This document shows, piece by piece, positions 47,987 to 59,696 of a stretch of 64,000 nt of DNA; position 1 is the first letter of the stretch, and each line of letters opens with the position of its first letter. The notes below the pieces were generated by a model. That model saw only the letters and a list, made by a program, of their open reading frames with translations. It was not told where the DNA came from and made no database searches. The translations under genes and the position numbers were made by a program. Source of the stretch: Molanna angustata (Eukaryota; Arthropoda; Insecta; Trichoptera; Molannidae); NCBI GenBank assembly GCA_963576475.1, contig OY754969.1:24303318-24367317 (forward strand), read 5' to 3'.

Positions 47987-48000
47987 AGAAGAAGAAGAAG
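45166..48000 (+). mobile_element. RTE-like LINE, near full length, (GAA)n tail
   Basis: The stop TGA at 47984-47986 runs directly into (GAA)n up to 48000, so there is almost no 3' untranslated region. It is flanked by an 18-bp duplication (45120-45137 and 48001-48018). It is inserted in repeat family A. Many 5'-truncated relatives with the same tail lie in the window. Confidence 0.88.
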
Positions 48001-48034
48001 AATCATCAATTAATACATTTTATGTTTATCATCA

Positions 48035-48240
48035 TCGTTTGAAAATGAGTTAAAAACACCATCGCCATCTATGGAAGTAACGAAGATTTTTTTTCTAACG
48101 CCATCTATTAAGAAACAGGTTTTTAAACATTAAAAGCAACGATCCTTTCCTTCATATATGTATAATATGAGGTGACAATGCTACTGCCTATGTTTCCTAG
48201 AACCGCGCCCAAATTATTATTTGATTTTTAACTTTTTTAT
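48035..48240 (+). repeat. Interspersed repeat family A, copy 3, right part
   Basis: CGCCATCTATGGAAGTAACG and TCTAACGCCATCTATTAAGA match the inverted copy at 190-260. The segment AAAGCAACGATCC to GAGGTGACAATGCTACTGCC also matches 57755-57870. Confidence 0.6.
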
Positions 48241-48269
48241 CTAATCATACCAATAAGTATGAAAATCTT

Positions 48270-48775
48270 CTTCTTCTTCTTATATTAGGTCGTAGATCTG
48301 TTTTTACGAGAAAGCTATTTCTGTGAAGCTGAGGTTCAGCTGTCACTCCACCTCTTCGGCGATCTTCCGGGGAGGCGATGCGCGATGCCCTGGTGGGATT
48401 TCGTTTGCCGCCCTGGATGGGATTCGAGATGCGTCCATCCTGTTGACATGGTCCCTCCAGAATCTTGTCCTAGCTCTACTCCATCGTATGATGTTCTGGG
48501 TCTCACAGTCGTCATTGCGAATTCTGTCCCTAAGCGTCTTCCCTGTGATAGCCCTTAAAACCTTCATTTCCGAGGTTTTTGGTTTTGGTCGTGTCGGCTC
48601 TTGTCTCCACTGCATACATATGTCATGATTGGTCTAACACATGTCTTAGAAATTCTGACCTTTCTATTAGTTCTTGTATATTTGTTTAGCCAGATGAGTA
48701 TGTAAATCGAATATTTTAATAGTAAATATGTAGGTACATGGGATTTTTCCCTGTTGAGAGTCAATGATATTTTAG
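48270..48775 (-). pseudogene. RTE-like LINE 3' fragment with (GAA)n tail
   Basis: On the minus strand, KVRISKTCVRPIMTY leads to SEMKVLRAITGKTLRDRIRN, then DHVNRMDASRIPSRAANEIP, ending in (AAG)n at 48268-48285. It is the sister of 31640-32130. Frameshifts near 48610 separate the two open segments. Confidence 0.75.
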
Positions 48776-48815
48776 ACAAATTAACATCTCAATAGAGACG
48801 AATTTGTGATATAGA

Positions 48816-49240
48816 AGAACGCACGAAAATGTTTCTCAAAGTTCTGTGTGTTCTGAGTTTTCAGTGAGTCTTGTAATAAATATATTATTATAATCCTCCG
48901 TGTGTTCCTATATCTAAAAGATATTATGGTTTATCTTTGATTTTATACATTTCTATAACGACAAAACAGGTATAATATATACATTTGTAGCAATAATCAA
49001 AGGTTAAGTATAATCTAAATAAGCTGACCTCGAATGTCTAGATTTATCAAATGGCTGACCGCTTTCAATATTAACAATCATAAAGGTAATCAAAAGCTAT
49101 CCTTTTGGCCTTTTAGAGCAGTACGAAATACATTTTTCGATATTCGTAATCTTAGAAAATCCATTTACATATAAGTAAAGAAAATCTTGACTATTTCTGA
49201 TGTGATTTTTATTTTTTTCATGAATACATATTAGTTTAGT
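48816..49240. other. AT-rich block, no gene recognised
   Basis: Nothing supported between the LINE fragment and the SINE. Confidence 0.35.
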
Positions 49241-49247
49241 CTAGTAG

Positions 49248-49445
49248 TCGACCGCCGTGGCACAGTTGGTAAGCCGTTCGGTTTCTGTGCGGGCGTCATG
49301 GTTTCGATTCCCAGCAGAGGAGAAATTTATTTAAATTCATTTCTCACGCAAATATTGCTTCTATGGGCTGGAAACACTGGTTAGTTGGAAGAAATTGCCA
49401 TACGGCAATAAACTCGCCACTTGCGCAGGGTGCAAGGAAGTGTTC
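49248..49445 (+). mobile_element. tRNA-derived SINE, family I
   Basis: Box A GTGGCACAGTTGGTAAG (about 49258-49274) and box B GGTTTCGATTCCC (49300-49312) are at tRNA-like spacing, followed by a non-tRNA body with ATGGGCTGGAAACACTGGTT. The head resembles other insect tRNA SINEs. No second copy was found in this window. Confidence 0.62.
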
Positions 49446-49505
49446 ATTATTATTATCGTTTAATTTTGGAAATATGAAGTTTTTCTTTCCCTTAAGTTCT
49501 TAATA

Positions 49506-49710
49506 CTAAATTCTTCTTCTTCTTCTGGGTCATAATCCTAGGATTGGTCTGCACCAAACACTCGATCTTTCCACTTAACTCTATTGTCCGCCAGTCTCTT
49601 CATCTCTTTGTAGCTGCTACAGCGCACGTCACCGATTATCTGGTCTATATAGTTGTTTCTGGGGCGACCTCTACAGTTACCCCCATCAATCATTCCTTCG
49701 ACGATGGTAA
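49506..49710 (-). mobile_element. RTE-like LINE 3' end with (GAA)n tail
   Basis: The minus strand reads GMIDGGNCRGRPRNNYIDQI, IGDVRCSSYKEMKRLADNR and VKWKDRVFGADQS, then (AGA)n at 49513-49527. The GRPR..YIDQI segment is the usual end of an RTE-type protein. It belongs to a subfamily different from the intact element. Confidence 0.65.
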
Positions 49711-49714
49711 AAAA

Positions 49715-50665
49715 TTATTACCATTAAATGTGGAGTGTTTTATTTTTATTTGTAAAAGAATGATTGATAAATACATAATATAAACTGTTTGTGTTAAGAT
49801 ATATGTATATGTATTTGTAAATAAGTAAGATATTAAATTTGATTTTAAGCGGTATTGTCACCGGCAGGGTTTAGATTACAGAACGCATTAAATTATACCT
49901 ACCTGCCAAGCAAGATTAAAAATGTTCAAAGAAAAATTGTTCTTTTATACGAGACGTTAGTAGAAACGAATAAACTTTAAGTATTTAGAACTAGTTTGAT
50001 TTACCAGTTTGAAAAATCGAATGTTTATAAAACCTTATTTCTTTTAAATCGTTTTCCATGCGGTTTTTCGCCAGTTTTATAAAAGAAAGAAAATTATAAA
50101 GATGCTTCTAAATTGTTCCAATGATAGTGATACACAAAATAATTTAGTTTGCCAATAGTGATAGTGTCGTAAAAAAGGCCGACATAGGTATATATCTGAA
50201 CTTATGTAGGCCCTAGACATCCAAATAACAGTATTATGCCTCATTTGACCGAGCGTTTTATCAGAGTATAAACATATTATACGCCTAAGGTTCATTGTTT
50301 ACTTTATTTTTTGCTAGCTGGCAAGAATACAGTCTCATAACATTAAATCGTATCTAGGGTCAGTATCACATCGCGATAACAAAAATCTATAAAGCCGAGA
50401 GCTTTCGTCAAATTGAAGCGTCCAGTAGGGAGAGCTTATTGTGAAAGCACGATAATAAAGCTAGACGTTAGGTGAAAAATTGATTCGATAAAATCGTCCG
50501 TAAAACTTAACTTATCTCCTTCGTTATTATGCTGTCTCCTTATAGACATATTGTACCAACAATTCAATTTGAGTTTCAATGCAAACTAATTCGTATTTTA
50601 TTTTACTTCTTATCTGTAAAAGTATTTGCTTCAAACTTATTTGAATTAGAAAATCAAAAATATTG
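49715..50665. other. AT-rich block, no gene recognised
   Basis: No family features in the frame at 50077-50295 or elsewhere. Confidence 0.35.
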
Positions 50666-50670
50666 TTATT

Positions 50671-51170
50671 CCTCACTACCCCAAGGGGATATAAATATAT
50701 AGTGGGGAGTTATAAATTTTCAAGGTAATTTTTTTATTGCAGAATATCAACTAGTATCATGATGAGTGAAAAGTTTCATTACAATTTATCTGTGTGTGTG
50801 CTGTGTACTATGTGCTGTACTTTGTTTCATATACTTTATAGTTTTTAGTATTTACTCATTCGATTATTTTCAAATTTTGCAAATTTGTATATCTAATACT
50901 CGATTAGACGGCATTAGATTTTGAAGGATATCTTGATCAGTGCTTCTCAATTTTTTTAAATGTCAAATATTTTAGTGACCCCAAACTCAGAAAACTTAAA
51001 TTTTTATATTTTTATTTTAAAATTGCAAATTAGCACATCACTTTCAATAAAATAGCATTGAAGAATTATCAAATTTTCATAATAAAATATTTTAATAAAA
51101 TTAATTTGACAAAGGAATGACCGACGGCACTGCAGTATTTTCCCGCCAAGGTGTTGACTAAAAAAACGCA
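50671..51170 (+). repeat. Interspersed repeat family D, copy 2
   Basis: CTCACTACCCCAAGGGGATA, AATATCAACTAGTATCATGA, CTAATACTCGATTAGACGGC and GTGACCCCAAACTCAGAAAA align with 17650-18172. The right end GGTGTTGACTA parallels the GTTGACCACAACCC end of copy 1. Confidence 0.6.
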
Positions 51171-51289
51171 GAAATCTCTCAATTTGTTCTAAAATAAAAA
51201 AACCGCCAATGCGTACGCATGCATTGATTTGAAAAAAACCGCCCGAGGTTAACCGTAGGAAGGTCGGCCACTAACTCTTGACTTCAAAT

Positions 51290-51433
51290 CAGGGGGCCAA
51301 GTCTGGTCCTACCGGCGAATATGTATATACAATATCTTTAGATGTCATAGAACTCCATATAATAATTATATCCATGATATGGGTAATCACTGGGGTTTTG
51401 ATTTCGCCGGTCGGACCAGACTTGCCCCCTCTG
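51290..51433. mobile_element. Fold-back MITE, family F, copy 3 (left arm shortened)
   Basis: It begins AGGGGGCCAAGTCTGGTCCT and ends GGACCAGACTTGCCCCCTCT, with GATTTCGCCGGTCGG and TATATCCATGATATGGGTAA as in copy 1. The left arm has lost the inner half, so only the ends still pair. Confidence 0.7.
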
Positions 51434-51439
51434 ATCCCA

Positions 51440-52020
51440 ATTTCGAATATATGAACATAACAAAAAAAGGAACATTAAAAAATACTTATTAAAAACATAC
51501 CTTGACAATTGTTCCTTTTTGTAAATTTACTACCTCACTAGACGAGTCTGTTCTGAGGCAGTATATACTTTTAAAATGAATAATTAATAGATTATTATCT
51601 CGTAATTATAATGAAAACATCCAACAAACACCAAAACAAAAGATACCACCACTATTTTATTTTAATTTTTGACCAAAACTGACACAACTAAAGTAACACC
51701 GTACTCGTAATTTTATATTTCCCGCACTTGCGTAATTTTAAGTCACCCCAACATCGCTCAGTGCCGTTCGTAATACACATCGCCCAAATATCGCTCTCGT
51801 TACAACTTCAGGTCGTACCAACAGAGCGATTCACTCTGATTCGGAACGCACCCTAGTATATTATATTTTTTTATTAATTTATTTACTTGCCCCCAAGAAA
51901 CAAAGTTTCGCTGAGGGGAACAATTCTCAGTCAAACTAAAAAATTAACAATGAAATCTTAAAACTAACGTATAATGATTAAAACAAAAAGAAAAAAAACA
52001 GAGAAAGTATATGAAAATCT
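51440..52020. other. Unassigned block
   Basis: A slightly GC-richer part at 51700-51855 has no recognised family. Confidence 0.3.
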
Positions 52021-52027
52021 ATGGTAT

Positions 52028-52175
52028 ATATCCTTCTTCTTCTTCGTCAGCTAGGACTACGTCCTGTATTTCTCAGCACCAGCTCCTGGGAGGAGGACGT
52101 CCAGCTGTCCCTCCATCGTTTGGGTGGTCTTCGTGGAGATCTGCTGCCTGTAGGTCCATATCCATAGGTTTTTAT
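52028..52175 (-). mobile_element. RTE-like LINE 3' end with (GAA)n tail
   Basis: The minus strand reads RRPPKRWRDSWTSSSQELVL then RNTGRSPS, stop, and (GAA)n at 52031-52043. The PPKRWRDSW segment matches the last residues of other RTE fragments in the window (GRPTKRFRDSW at 33770). Confidence 0.62.
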
Positions 52176-52179
52176 TATA

Positions 52180-55100
52180 ATAAAAATCTATGTCTATATC
52201 AGCCTTCCATGGAACACTTTCAAATTTTGGATATTTTGCATAGACGCAAGGTATTGATTCGTACGTAACAGTAGGTACCTGTTAGTTGTTCTAGAACCAA
52301 TATACATAAAAATAAAAACAAAAATTATTGTAGATGGCGAATGACCGTTATTGAACACAAATAAGTACCCCGTTAAAGTGGTTTTTCCTTCATCATAATA
52401 CAAATGCAAATTACACCGTCGCGTCGGACGGACGGGGAGACTTTCATCCGTTGCAAACTTTTAAACACTCTTCAATTACCGCCATTGGAGATTTTCCGCT
52501 GATTTTTCCCTCTCTTTTCCTAACTCAGCTCCAGGAATTTGCATTTTAGCTTTTATTGCTTTACTTAATAGAAATGTTTATTAACTTTGCTCGTAGGTAC
52601 ATTATCGCAACCGTCGAAGTTAAATGTACTCGCAGGTAGGATGGAGTGATGTTGAGGTAATTCATCGGATATTGCGACTTTATACGTAAAACCTGTAACA
52701 AAGCGTACATATTGTGTAGGAACTCATTTTTACTACCTGCAAAGCTAGATTTTTTTTGCAACAAAAGAAGGTACTTACTTTTATACCTATTTTCAACCAC
52801 AATTCGATTTTTACTATTGAATATTTTTCCTACGAGGAAAATTAGGAATGTAATGTTATTTGATGCAATGTTTAAATCATAGAATAATAATAAAACTATA
52901 GAATACTCATTCCCATACAATACCTCGCTGAAAAAGTGAAGCCGCTTTACTGGCCGGTTCGTGTCAATATATGTATGACTCTGCTGGTAGACATTGTTCG
53001 TATAGTAGGTACTACTCGTTATGACTGCGTAAATAATTATGCAATCAGTTGAAAAATTCCCTATCTGGAGAACGTATCTAAATGATTACTGAATGCTCGT
53101 AGCAAAATGTTGACCAAATTAGTCAACATAAAGCAGTAGCGTTTACTGCAGGCTGAAGAGTATTCTATACTTTTATTATTCTACGGTTTAAATATATATA
53201 TAGGTATATATTGCCATCTATTTTGTAAAAACACTTTAATATTTTATTGATGAACATTTATATATATATTCGTTATTTTTTTAGTCCTATATTTTATATT
53301 ATTTAAAAGAACCAACATTATAACTTCGACTTCTGGATCTTACTACTATCTTATTTCTTTAATATACGTCATGAAGATGCATCAATTAATGAAATAAAGC
53401 AATCATGCATGACAAAATGGATATTAATGTTTAAGTTTAAAGAACATATTTACCGTAGATATGTTATAAAAATATAAAAATACTTGGTTAATGTTCTATT
53501 ATATTTATTGGATTATTGACGCGTTTCGTGCAAAGCACATCGTCAGAATAATGCTCTACAAGACTGAGACTAGTGGTTATATACAAAATTTACATGACAG
53601 GTGTATAAAAATGTTGGTTTTTGAACGGTTGAAAAGAAGTTATATAATGCAAATGAATCTATACAAATCTACGTTTTAATACAATGAAAGTAGTTGGGTC
53701 ACTGGTTGTAGTCCCCTGTGTCCATTAGGTCTGTAACAAAAGAAAACGACAGCAGTAAAATTCGAAAGGTAAATAATATTGTATTTATTGGTTTATTGTT
53801 ATCTTTTAAGTGTGGTTAAAACCAATGTATTTCATAGATATTTGGTAGTTATAATTATGAACAGCTTAATTTTAATCTTAATGCATTTAACAACAAAGGA
53901 AGGTATATGTCTGTCTTACCCATCGGTTTCAATAATGGTGAATATATATGATCAATTTGTTTATTGATGAGTAATTTTTGTGGATCCTTTTTTTAATATT
54001 TACCGTATCTTAACATTCTTAAAAGGACATTTTGTCGGTTCAGTACATATTTATATCACATAAGATTTGTATAAAATTTTATTAAAGTAATAAGTACCTA
54101 CCTTGGAATAAAGATGTATACATATGTATATAAAAATTATAAAATTATTAAAAATTCAATTTTTACAAGAAGAATTCAAAATAAACGGAACAATAAAATT
54201 TATAATCAAAAAACTATTTAAAAATTCAATTATATAAAATTTGTTTTAAAAAAATCTATAAAACAATTAACATGTAGGTGATAACACTTACCTAGTCTCT
54301 GAGAAGTCAACTGGAATTCTGTGAAAATTGAAATTTCACTGAACACGTTGAAATTACATACGATTCACTGCACATCACATCAAGTTCAATACATATCATC
54401 TGTTAATAATGTTTGATTAATATATGAAAAAATTAATTAATTTAAAGTTATTAGAGTTAATTTACAGGTATGTAGGTACTATAAATCGATTTGGGATAAG
54501 TACAGATTATTTAAATAGATACAAATTATTTATTAATGAAGTACATAGAGTAGATTAATTTTCATATGAAGATTTATAACATGGGGTTAAAATATTTTTA
54601 TATACTGTTTTCGGTTCTGATTTAAGTTTCGAGTAAGTATGTCTCGATTATGATTTCAAGTACATAAGTTTCTCGGATCTCAATATCAAGTACCTATGTA
54701 AGTTTCGATTGTGATTTCTGTAATTATTTATTATTGTAATTAGTTTTTTCAAGTAAGAAAAATGCAATGTAACCAGATATCAATATATTGAAAATATGAG
54801 TCTCTTAACGTTAAGTGAGTGTATTATGTAAATAAAGATCTATCTCTGTCAGCGTAGACAAGTTCAAGATGGCATAATATGATTTATTGATTGTTTTTTT
54901 TATAATCAGCTGTTTTTGGGCCGCGTGCCCAAATTACGACCTTCCCAAAAGCTTCGGTAAAACCCAACAAAAGCTCTCGTCCGTATCGTCTGGGCCGCAG
55001 TCCAAAACTGTTTCCCTTTGGCTAGTTTGGTTTATACTGATCTGTATATCAACACGAACCAATATCCATTCCAATATCTGTCTACATTACAATCTCCAGA

Positions 55101-55560
55101 AAGAGAAATTATAATAATATATTGGTTCATGTTTCAAAAAATCTCAATGCATATTATGTTGCAGCCGCGGTCTGATAACTATAACTATATAATATAACTA
55201 TAACTAAAACTATTTGTGTTTGAATCATTTTATTTTTGTTTAGTAAAAAAAAACAGGTGTGCAATTGATCGTATGTGAAAAAAATATTTTTCAAATAATA
55301 TTTCACACTGTCTGCTGGGGAACACTTTCCAGAAAATGGTAAAATGTATGCCATCTACCGTCCGACGTTCAAAGTTCTTTCTCAGAATCAAGACTTAACA
55401 GTTAATATTCGTGAAACTGTTTCTTGTGAAACGATTCTATTGTGTTATAGAAATTTGATATCTTATACCTAATATCATTCAAATTAATATAGATATTTTT
55501 TTTAATTTCATAATAAGTTACGCATAACCATTCGTTTTTTTCTCTTTATCAATCAATCGT
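52180..55560. other. Long AT-rich block without a supported gene
   Basis: There is a GC-richer patch at 54905-55050 (GGGCCGCGTGCCCAAATTAC) with no recognised family. The frames at 52561-52920, 53491-53679 and 53779-53967 have no domain features. Confidence 0.35.
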
Positions 55561-55569
55561 GAGTTATTT

Positions 55570-55765
55570 GAATTGCTTCAGAGGAAAATAACAAATTACA
55601 TTTTAAATAATAATTTAACACACATCCGATAACAAGTTGTCACGTTTTGAAGACAAATGATGTTAATCGTCTTGCAAATCCAGACTGATAACTCAAATAA
55701 AATAAAGAGTCTCCCTTAGAATTAGATTCCGAAACGAAAAGATCAGGAGTCAGATAGAATTTAGA
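55570..55765 (-). mobile_element. tRNA-derived SINE, family H, diverged copy
   Basis: AACACACATCCGATAACAAG, AAATCCAGACTGATAACTCA and a decayed box B region (TTAGATTCCGAAACG) align in order with 6296-6500. Confidence 0.5.
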
Positions 55766-55769
55766 TTTA

Positions 55770-55976
55770 AATGTAATTAAATAAATAATTTATGATTTAG
55801 TTTTAAAATTAAGGTGTACCCTGGCGATGGTAAATATATTTTAGAGGTTCTATTAATTTTCAACGACTTTCTGTTAATTTTCAAAATCTATACAAAGTTT
55901 TAATGAAATGAAACTATTTCCACTAGCCTCTGATTTAATGCAACATTTTACTACATACAGCATTTTATTTATTTAT
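55770..55976. other. AT-rich spacer
   Basis: Nothing supported. Confidence 0.3.
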
Positions 55977-56135
55977 ATAGTCGGCATTCGTAGTTTTGTT
56001 GATTAGGTATCTGACTGCTGATCCAAGGGTCCCGGGTTCAATTCCCGGTGAAAACACAGTTTTTAATTGTTTTTTCAGTCTGGATCTGTGAGACGATGAA
56101 TATCGCTACGATTTGCCACTTAGATTATACGACGC
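55977..56135 (+). mobile_element. tRNA-derived SINE, family H, plus-strand copy
   Basis: A box A-like TAGTTTTGTTGATTAGG and a good box B GGGTTCAATTCCC (56034-56046) are followed by TTTTTTCAGTCTGGATCTGT, the family H body. The box A core is mutated. Confidence 0.62.
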
Positions 56136-56277
56136 GGCGGTCTATAGTACCTACATATTTAATTTACGGCAGCCTTTAATTAAGGTGCTCATTTCTTATT
56201 ATAATCTTTTATTTTCATTCTTTACTACCTATTGTAAATTAAATGACACATTTAAAATAAATAATAGGTTTTTTGTT

Positions 56278-56460
56278 TGCTGAGAGGCTCCGGCTTAGAA
56301 TAGTGCTTCCACACTTTTCTTTAATCATTGTTTACAGGTGTCACGTAAGAGCCGGGTACAACACATAAAATAACATCTTACATAGTTCAACAATGAGGTG
56401 CACCACCCATTCTGAATATTTCCTAATAAGGTGAGATGAGACCAGGGGCGAGACTAGAAC
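56278..56460 (+). mobile_element. SINE-like element with RTE-type 3' end, copy 3 (3' part lost)
   Basis: CTGAGAGGCTCCGGCTTAGA, ATAGTGCTTCCACACTTTTC, AAGAGCCGGGTA and GTGCACCACCCATTCTGAAT align with the 5' two-thirds of 547-845. It ends where repeat E begins. Confidence 0.55.
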
Positions 56461-56815
56461 CTTCGGACTAGACAAACCCTGGGAAAAATTGGGAAATGTC
56501 GAAAATTTAATGTTTTTTTAGCATCGTTGTTCATTTCAGTAGCCATGAAAAATATTTTTAAAATCACATTCCAAAATAATATCAACATTTGTAGCCCTGT
56601 AAAGCATCGTATCTACAAACACATTCCAAAATAATATCAACATTTGTAGCCCTGTAAAGCATCGTATCTACAAACGGTTTAATTTTTAATCTTGTAGTAT
56701 AATTACAATAAAAGAAAAAATAAATGTTATTTCTTGAATTTCTTAACATAACATTCATAGGCAAGCCAAGATTTCCGGCTTCTTTAAGCAATTCCGCTAC
56801 TGGCGTGAGACTGGT
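56440..56815 (-). repeat. Interspersed repeat family E, copy 2, with internal tandem duplication
   Basis: The reverse complement carries AGTAGCGGAATTGCTTAAAG, TTGTAGATACGATGCTTTAC, TTTTCGACATTTCCCAATTT and GTCCGAAGGTTCTAGTC, as in 18238-18535. A segment of about 59 bp containing AGCCCTGTAAAGCATCGTAT is tandemly doubled near 56567-56677. The minus-strand frame here contains VAELLKEAGNLGLPMNVMLR, so the family may descend from coding sequence. Confidence 0.6.
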
Positions 56816-56819
56816 GTGT

Positions 56820-57750
56820 GGATTGATACACATGTGTCGTATATCCTTTTATTAGGTACATCTGTGTTGGTTACTCCACTTTGTGGGATTTTTTTCATTT
56901 AATTTTTTATTTTAGTAACGACGAATGAGTTATTTGATAGGTACAATTTGTTTCGAATCGACCTCTTTTTCTTCAGGAAAAATGACGACAGAGTGATTTT
57001 ATTAAAGTTTCCGGATAAATAAATAAACAAATAAATCGTGAATCGTGATAAATAATCTTTTTTGTGTTATAAATTCAATTCCAAAAATATTATTACAAAA
57101 TTTAAATAGGAAATGAGTAATTGATTTAAATTATTACCTACCTTACGTGAGTATGACACGAACTATTTACGAACAATAAATTTATTTAAATTTCTCGTTA
57201 TATAACTATGTATATTATGTCAAATTGAAATAATTGAAATGAACTAAATTATCGTACCTGATGATAAATAATTCATTCATCATTTAAATGAATAATTATG
57301 TTGTTGGCGTAGAAGCGCAATGGTTTTTACGTATATGACGTATGGCGTATTGCAAATAATTCAATGTTAAATTGTAATAGGCTTCAGAACAAATATTGTA
57401 CCTCGTCAATCAATATGTATTTAGTTAATTACAAATTACTTTAACAATGAATTTCAATTTGATAAATGTTTGACATCGGGTCCAATTTTGTTTTTGTTCA
57501 GCGAGTGTTTTTACTATGAAACAAAAGTGAAATGAATCCATTATTATCTATCCAATAAAAAAACACGCATCATATTCATAATATTATATTTAAAAAAACA
57601 AGGAATTCATAACTTTTAGGTACCTACTTTGGTAATTCTACAACTTAACTTAGATTATTTTAAAATAAACGTAAAAATACTTATTACTTAGATAATTTAT
57701 TACTTAGCGCTGGTATCTCTCCTAAAATAAATAATAAAGACAAAAATATT
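56820..57750. other. AT-rich block, no gene recognised
   Basis: No repeat partner or domain seen. Confidence 0.35.
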
Positions 57751-57754
57751 TTTT

Positions 57755-57870
57755 AACGTCATTTATTGAGAAATTGGTTTGTTAACAATGAAAGCAACAG
57801 TCCTTATACAAGAGGTGACAATGCTTTTGCAAATATGTCACCCCTAAACTGCGCCAGAATTATAAGTTCA
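57755..57870 (+). repeat. Interspersed repeat family A, distal fragment
   Basis: GTCATTTATTGAGAAATTGG, GAAAGCAACAGTCC, GAGGTGACAATGCTTTTGC and CTGCGCCAGAATTATAA match 48100-48235. Confidence 0.5.
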
Positions 57871-57901
57871 TTTTTGACTTGTATACATGCCTGTAAATCT
57901 C

Positions 57902-58261
57902 TCGGTGGAGCCTGTCCCACTAGAGAGCGCGTCCCCAGGTGGCGGATAGGGGAATGCTCACCAGATTTGGGGGGTAGGAGTGAAATTAAATAGCTCCCGC
58001 GGACCAACAGGCCGAAGACGGATACTTCGTAAAAAACCCCTGCTACGAGCTTCTTTGAAGTATTTGGAGTAGAGGTCATAGTAGTGCTGTGCATTTTAGG
58101 CTGGACTGCATAGTAGAGATGGCAGCGGATGAACCAGGCTTAGCGTGGTCAACGGTGGCTCTTAGGTCCCAAAAGTGGATCAATGCCTTGACGTCAGGTG
58201 GCAACCGGTCGTAAAAAAATATAGCCAAACCCTTTTCTTCTGGTACAAATGGAAATAGAAA
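57902..58261. mobile_element. 360-bp insertion with 16-bp target-site duplication
   Basis: TACATGCCTGTAAATC occurs at 57886-57901 and again at 58262-58277, bracketing a block richer in G and C than its flanks (AGAGCGCGTCCCCAGGTGGC, GCGGACCAACAGGCCGAAGA). The long duplication marks a retroposed insert. The class is not recognised; a 5'-truncated LINE tail is likely, possibly in plus orientation because the right end is A-rich (GGAAATAGAAA). Only short open frames exist. Confidence 0.65.
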
Positions 58262-58285
58262 TACATGCCTGTAAATCAAATATTT

Positions 58286-59374
58286 TCCAACTGTCGATTT
58301 GTTCAAGAGAATTTATTATCTTAACATAACGACAAAGTATTAAGACAAGACCCGCGTATAAGGAATACTAGGAACATTTTTGTATGGCGTAGTGGACTTT
58401 TTGCATGCTAAACACCACCAACTTAGAGGCTTTACTCAGAATTCGGAGTAGAACATTTTATGTGAGTTTTGTGTGTCTGTGTGTGTGTGTGTGTGTGTCT
58501 GTCCCCCCCCCCCTTATAACTTTTGATCCGCTAGATTCACAAAGCCTTAAATTTCAGAATATATAAATAGTTATAGGCTTACAAAACTCAGAATCGTGAA
58601 TTTTTATTACAGTCAGGGGTTATCAACTTTTGAATTTTTGGTTTATTTTTCCATATATCTCAGAAACCATAAAAGCAAGAACGCTAAAAATTAGTATAAT
58701 CATATAAAAATACAATATCTCAAATTGGTTTTTTCAAAAAAATTACAGGGTTTCTCAAACATTTTCTATTAAGAAAAATATTTCTTTTATGATAAATTTA
58801 CGAGTTTAACTGCCTATATTCCAGTAAGCATAGAAAAATACAAAATCTCAAATTGGTTTTTTCAAAAAAATTACAGGGTTTCTCAAACATTTTTTATTAA
58901 GAAAAATATTTCTTTTATGATAAATTTATGAGTTTAACTGCCTATATTTCCATTTTTTTTAAATATGGAAAAAAACCGAAACACCCCAACTAGATAATTT
59001 AATTTTTTATAAAAAATATCAATATTGTAGAAGTACATCTCAATTTTTTTTTAACAATTTTTATAAAAATTGAATTTAGTGACGACATCGCTCCATACAA
59101 TTTGTATAGCAGTCGCCTATACACAATATGTAAGAAGACTTAATAGTTTGATACTTAATCTCCAAACATACATACAGAACCATCATGCTGTTTTCATATT
59201 CCGGGTAGCAAAAAAAGGACTGACCTCCATACTGTCCTATCTTGACATACATACCAACATGTGTTAAAATTTTCAATAATTTGGATTTATGAGTTTATAG
59301 TTTGGTACTTATTCTTCAACTATACATACTATCGCTATCGACAGTTGGATCTCATGTGTTACATGCAATTAGTT
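58286..59374 (-). mobile_element. Helentron-like element, family C, copy 3
   Basis: On the minus strand it runs from AACTAATTGCATGTAACACA to AAATCGACAGTTGGAA. It carries the RTE tail fragment at 59168-59255, the TATCTAGTTGGGGTGTTTCG block, a (CA)n at about 58474-58500 and GGATCAAAAGTTATAAGG. A block of about 118 bp containing AATTACAGGGTTTCTCAAAC is tandemly duplicated at about 58702-58955. No coding capacity. It confirms the full family length near 1.0 kb. Confidence 0.65.
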
Positions 59375-59445
59375 ATAATTGAATTGGTTTGTATTTTTTC
59401 CCTTTCGGGAGTAAATAATATATGGCAGCTGTGTTTATTTAGCTA

Positions 59446-59462
59446 TTTTTTTTTTTTTTTTT
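59446..59462 (-). repeat. Poly(A) tail of the RNase H LINE
   Basis: A pure T run on the plus strand, about 235 bp after the ORF2 stop, marks the 3' end of the minus-strand LINE. Confidence 0.85.
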
Positions 59463-59696
59463 AAATCTGGCTATTCACCCCGATCGGGTGTTATTTGCCA
59501 AAAAAGGTATAAATGATTTAGTTAACTGTTTTGTGTGTGAATTTTATGAAAACTGTTTACTTTAGATCTTAATTAGGTTATTTTTAATAAATCTGACAAT
59601 CAAGATGTATGTGTTTTTGGAATTGGAAGCCAAAAGCGACCTCATATTCACTGGCATTGGCGTTTTTATTCTTATTAAATCTGTATAAAAATTTGG

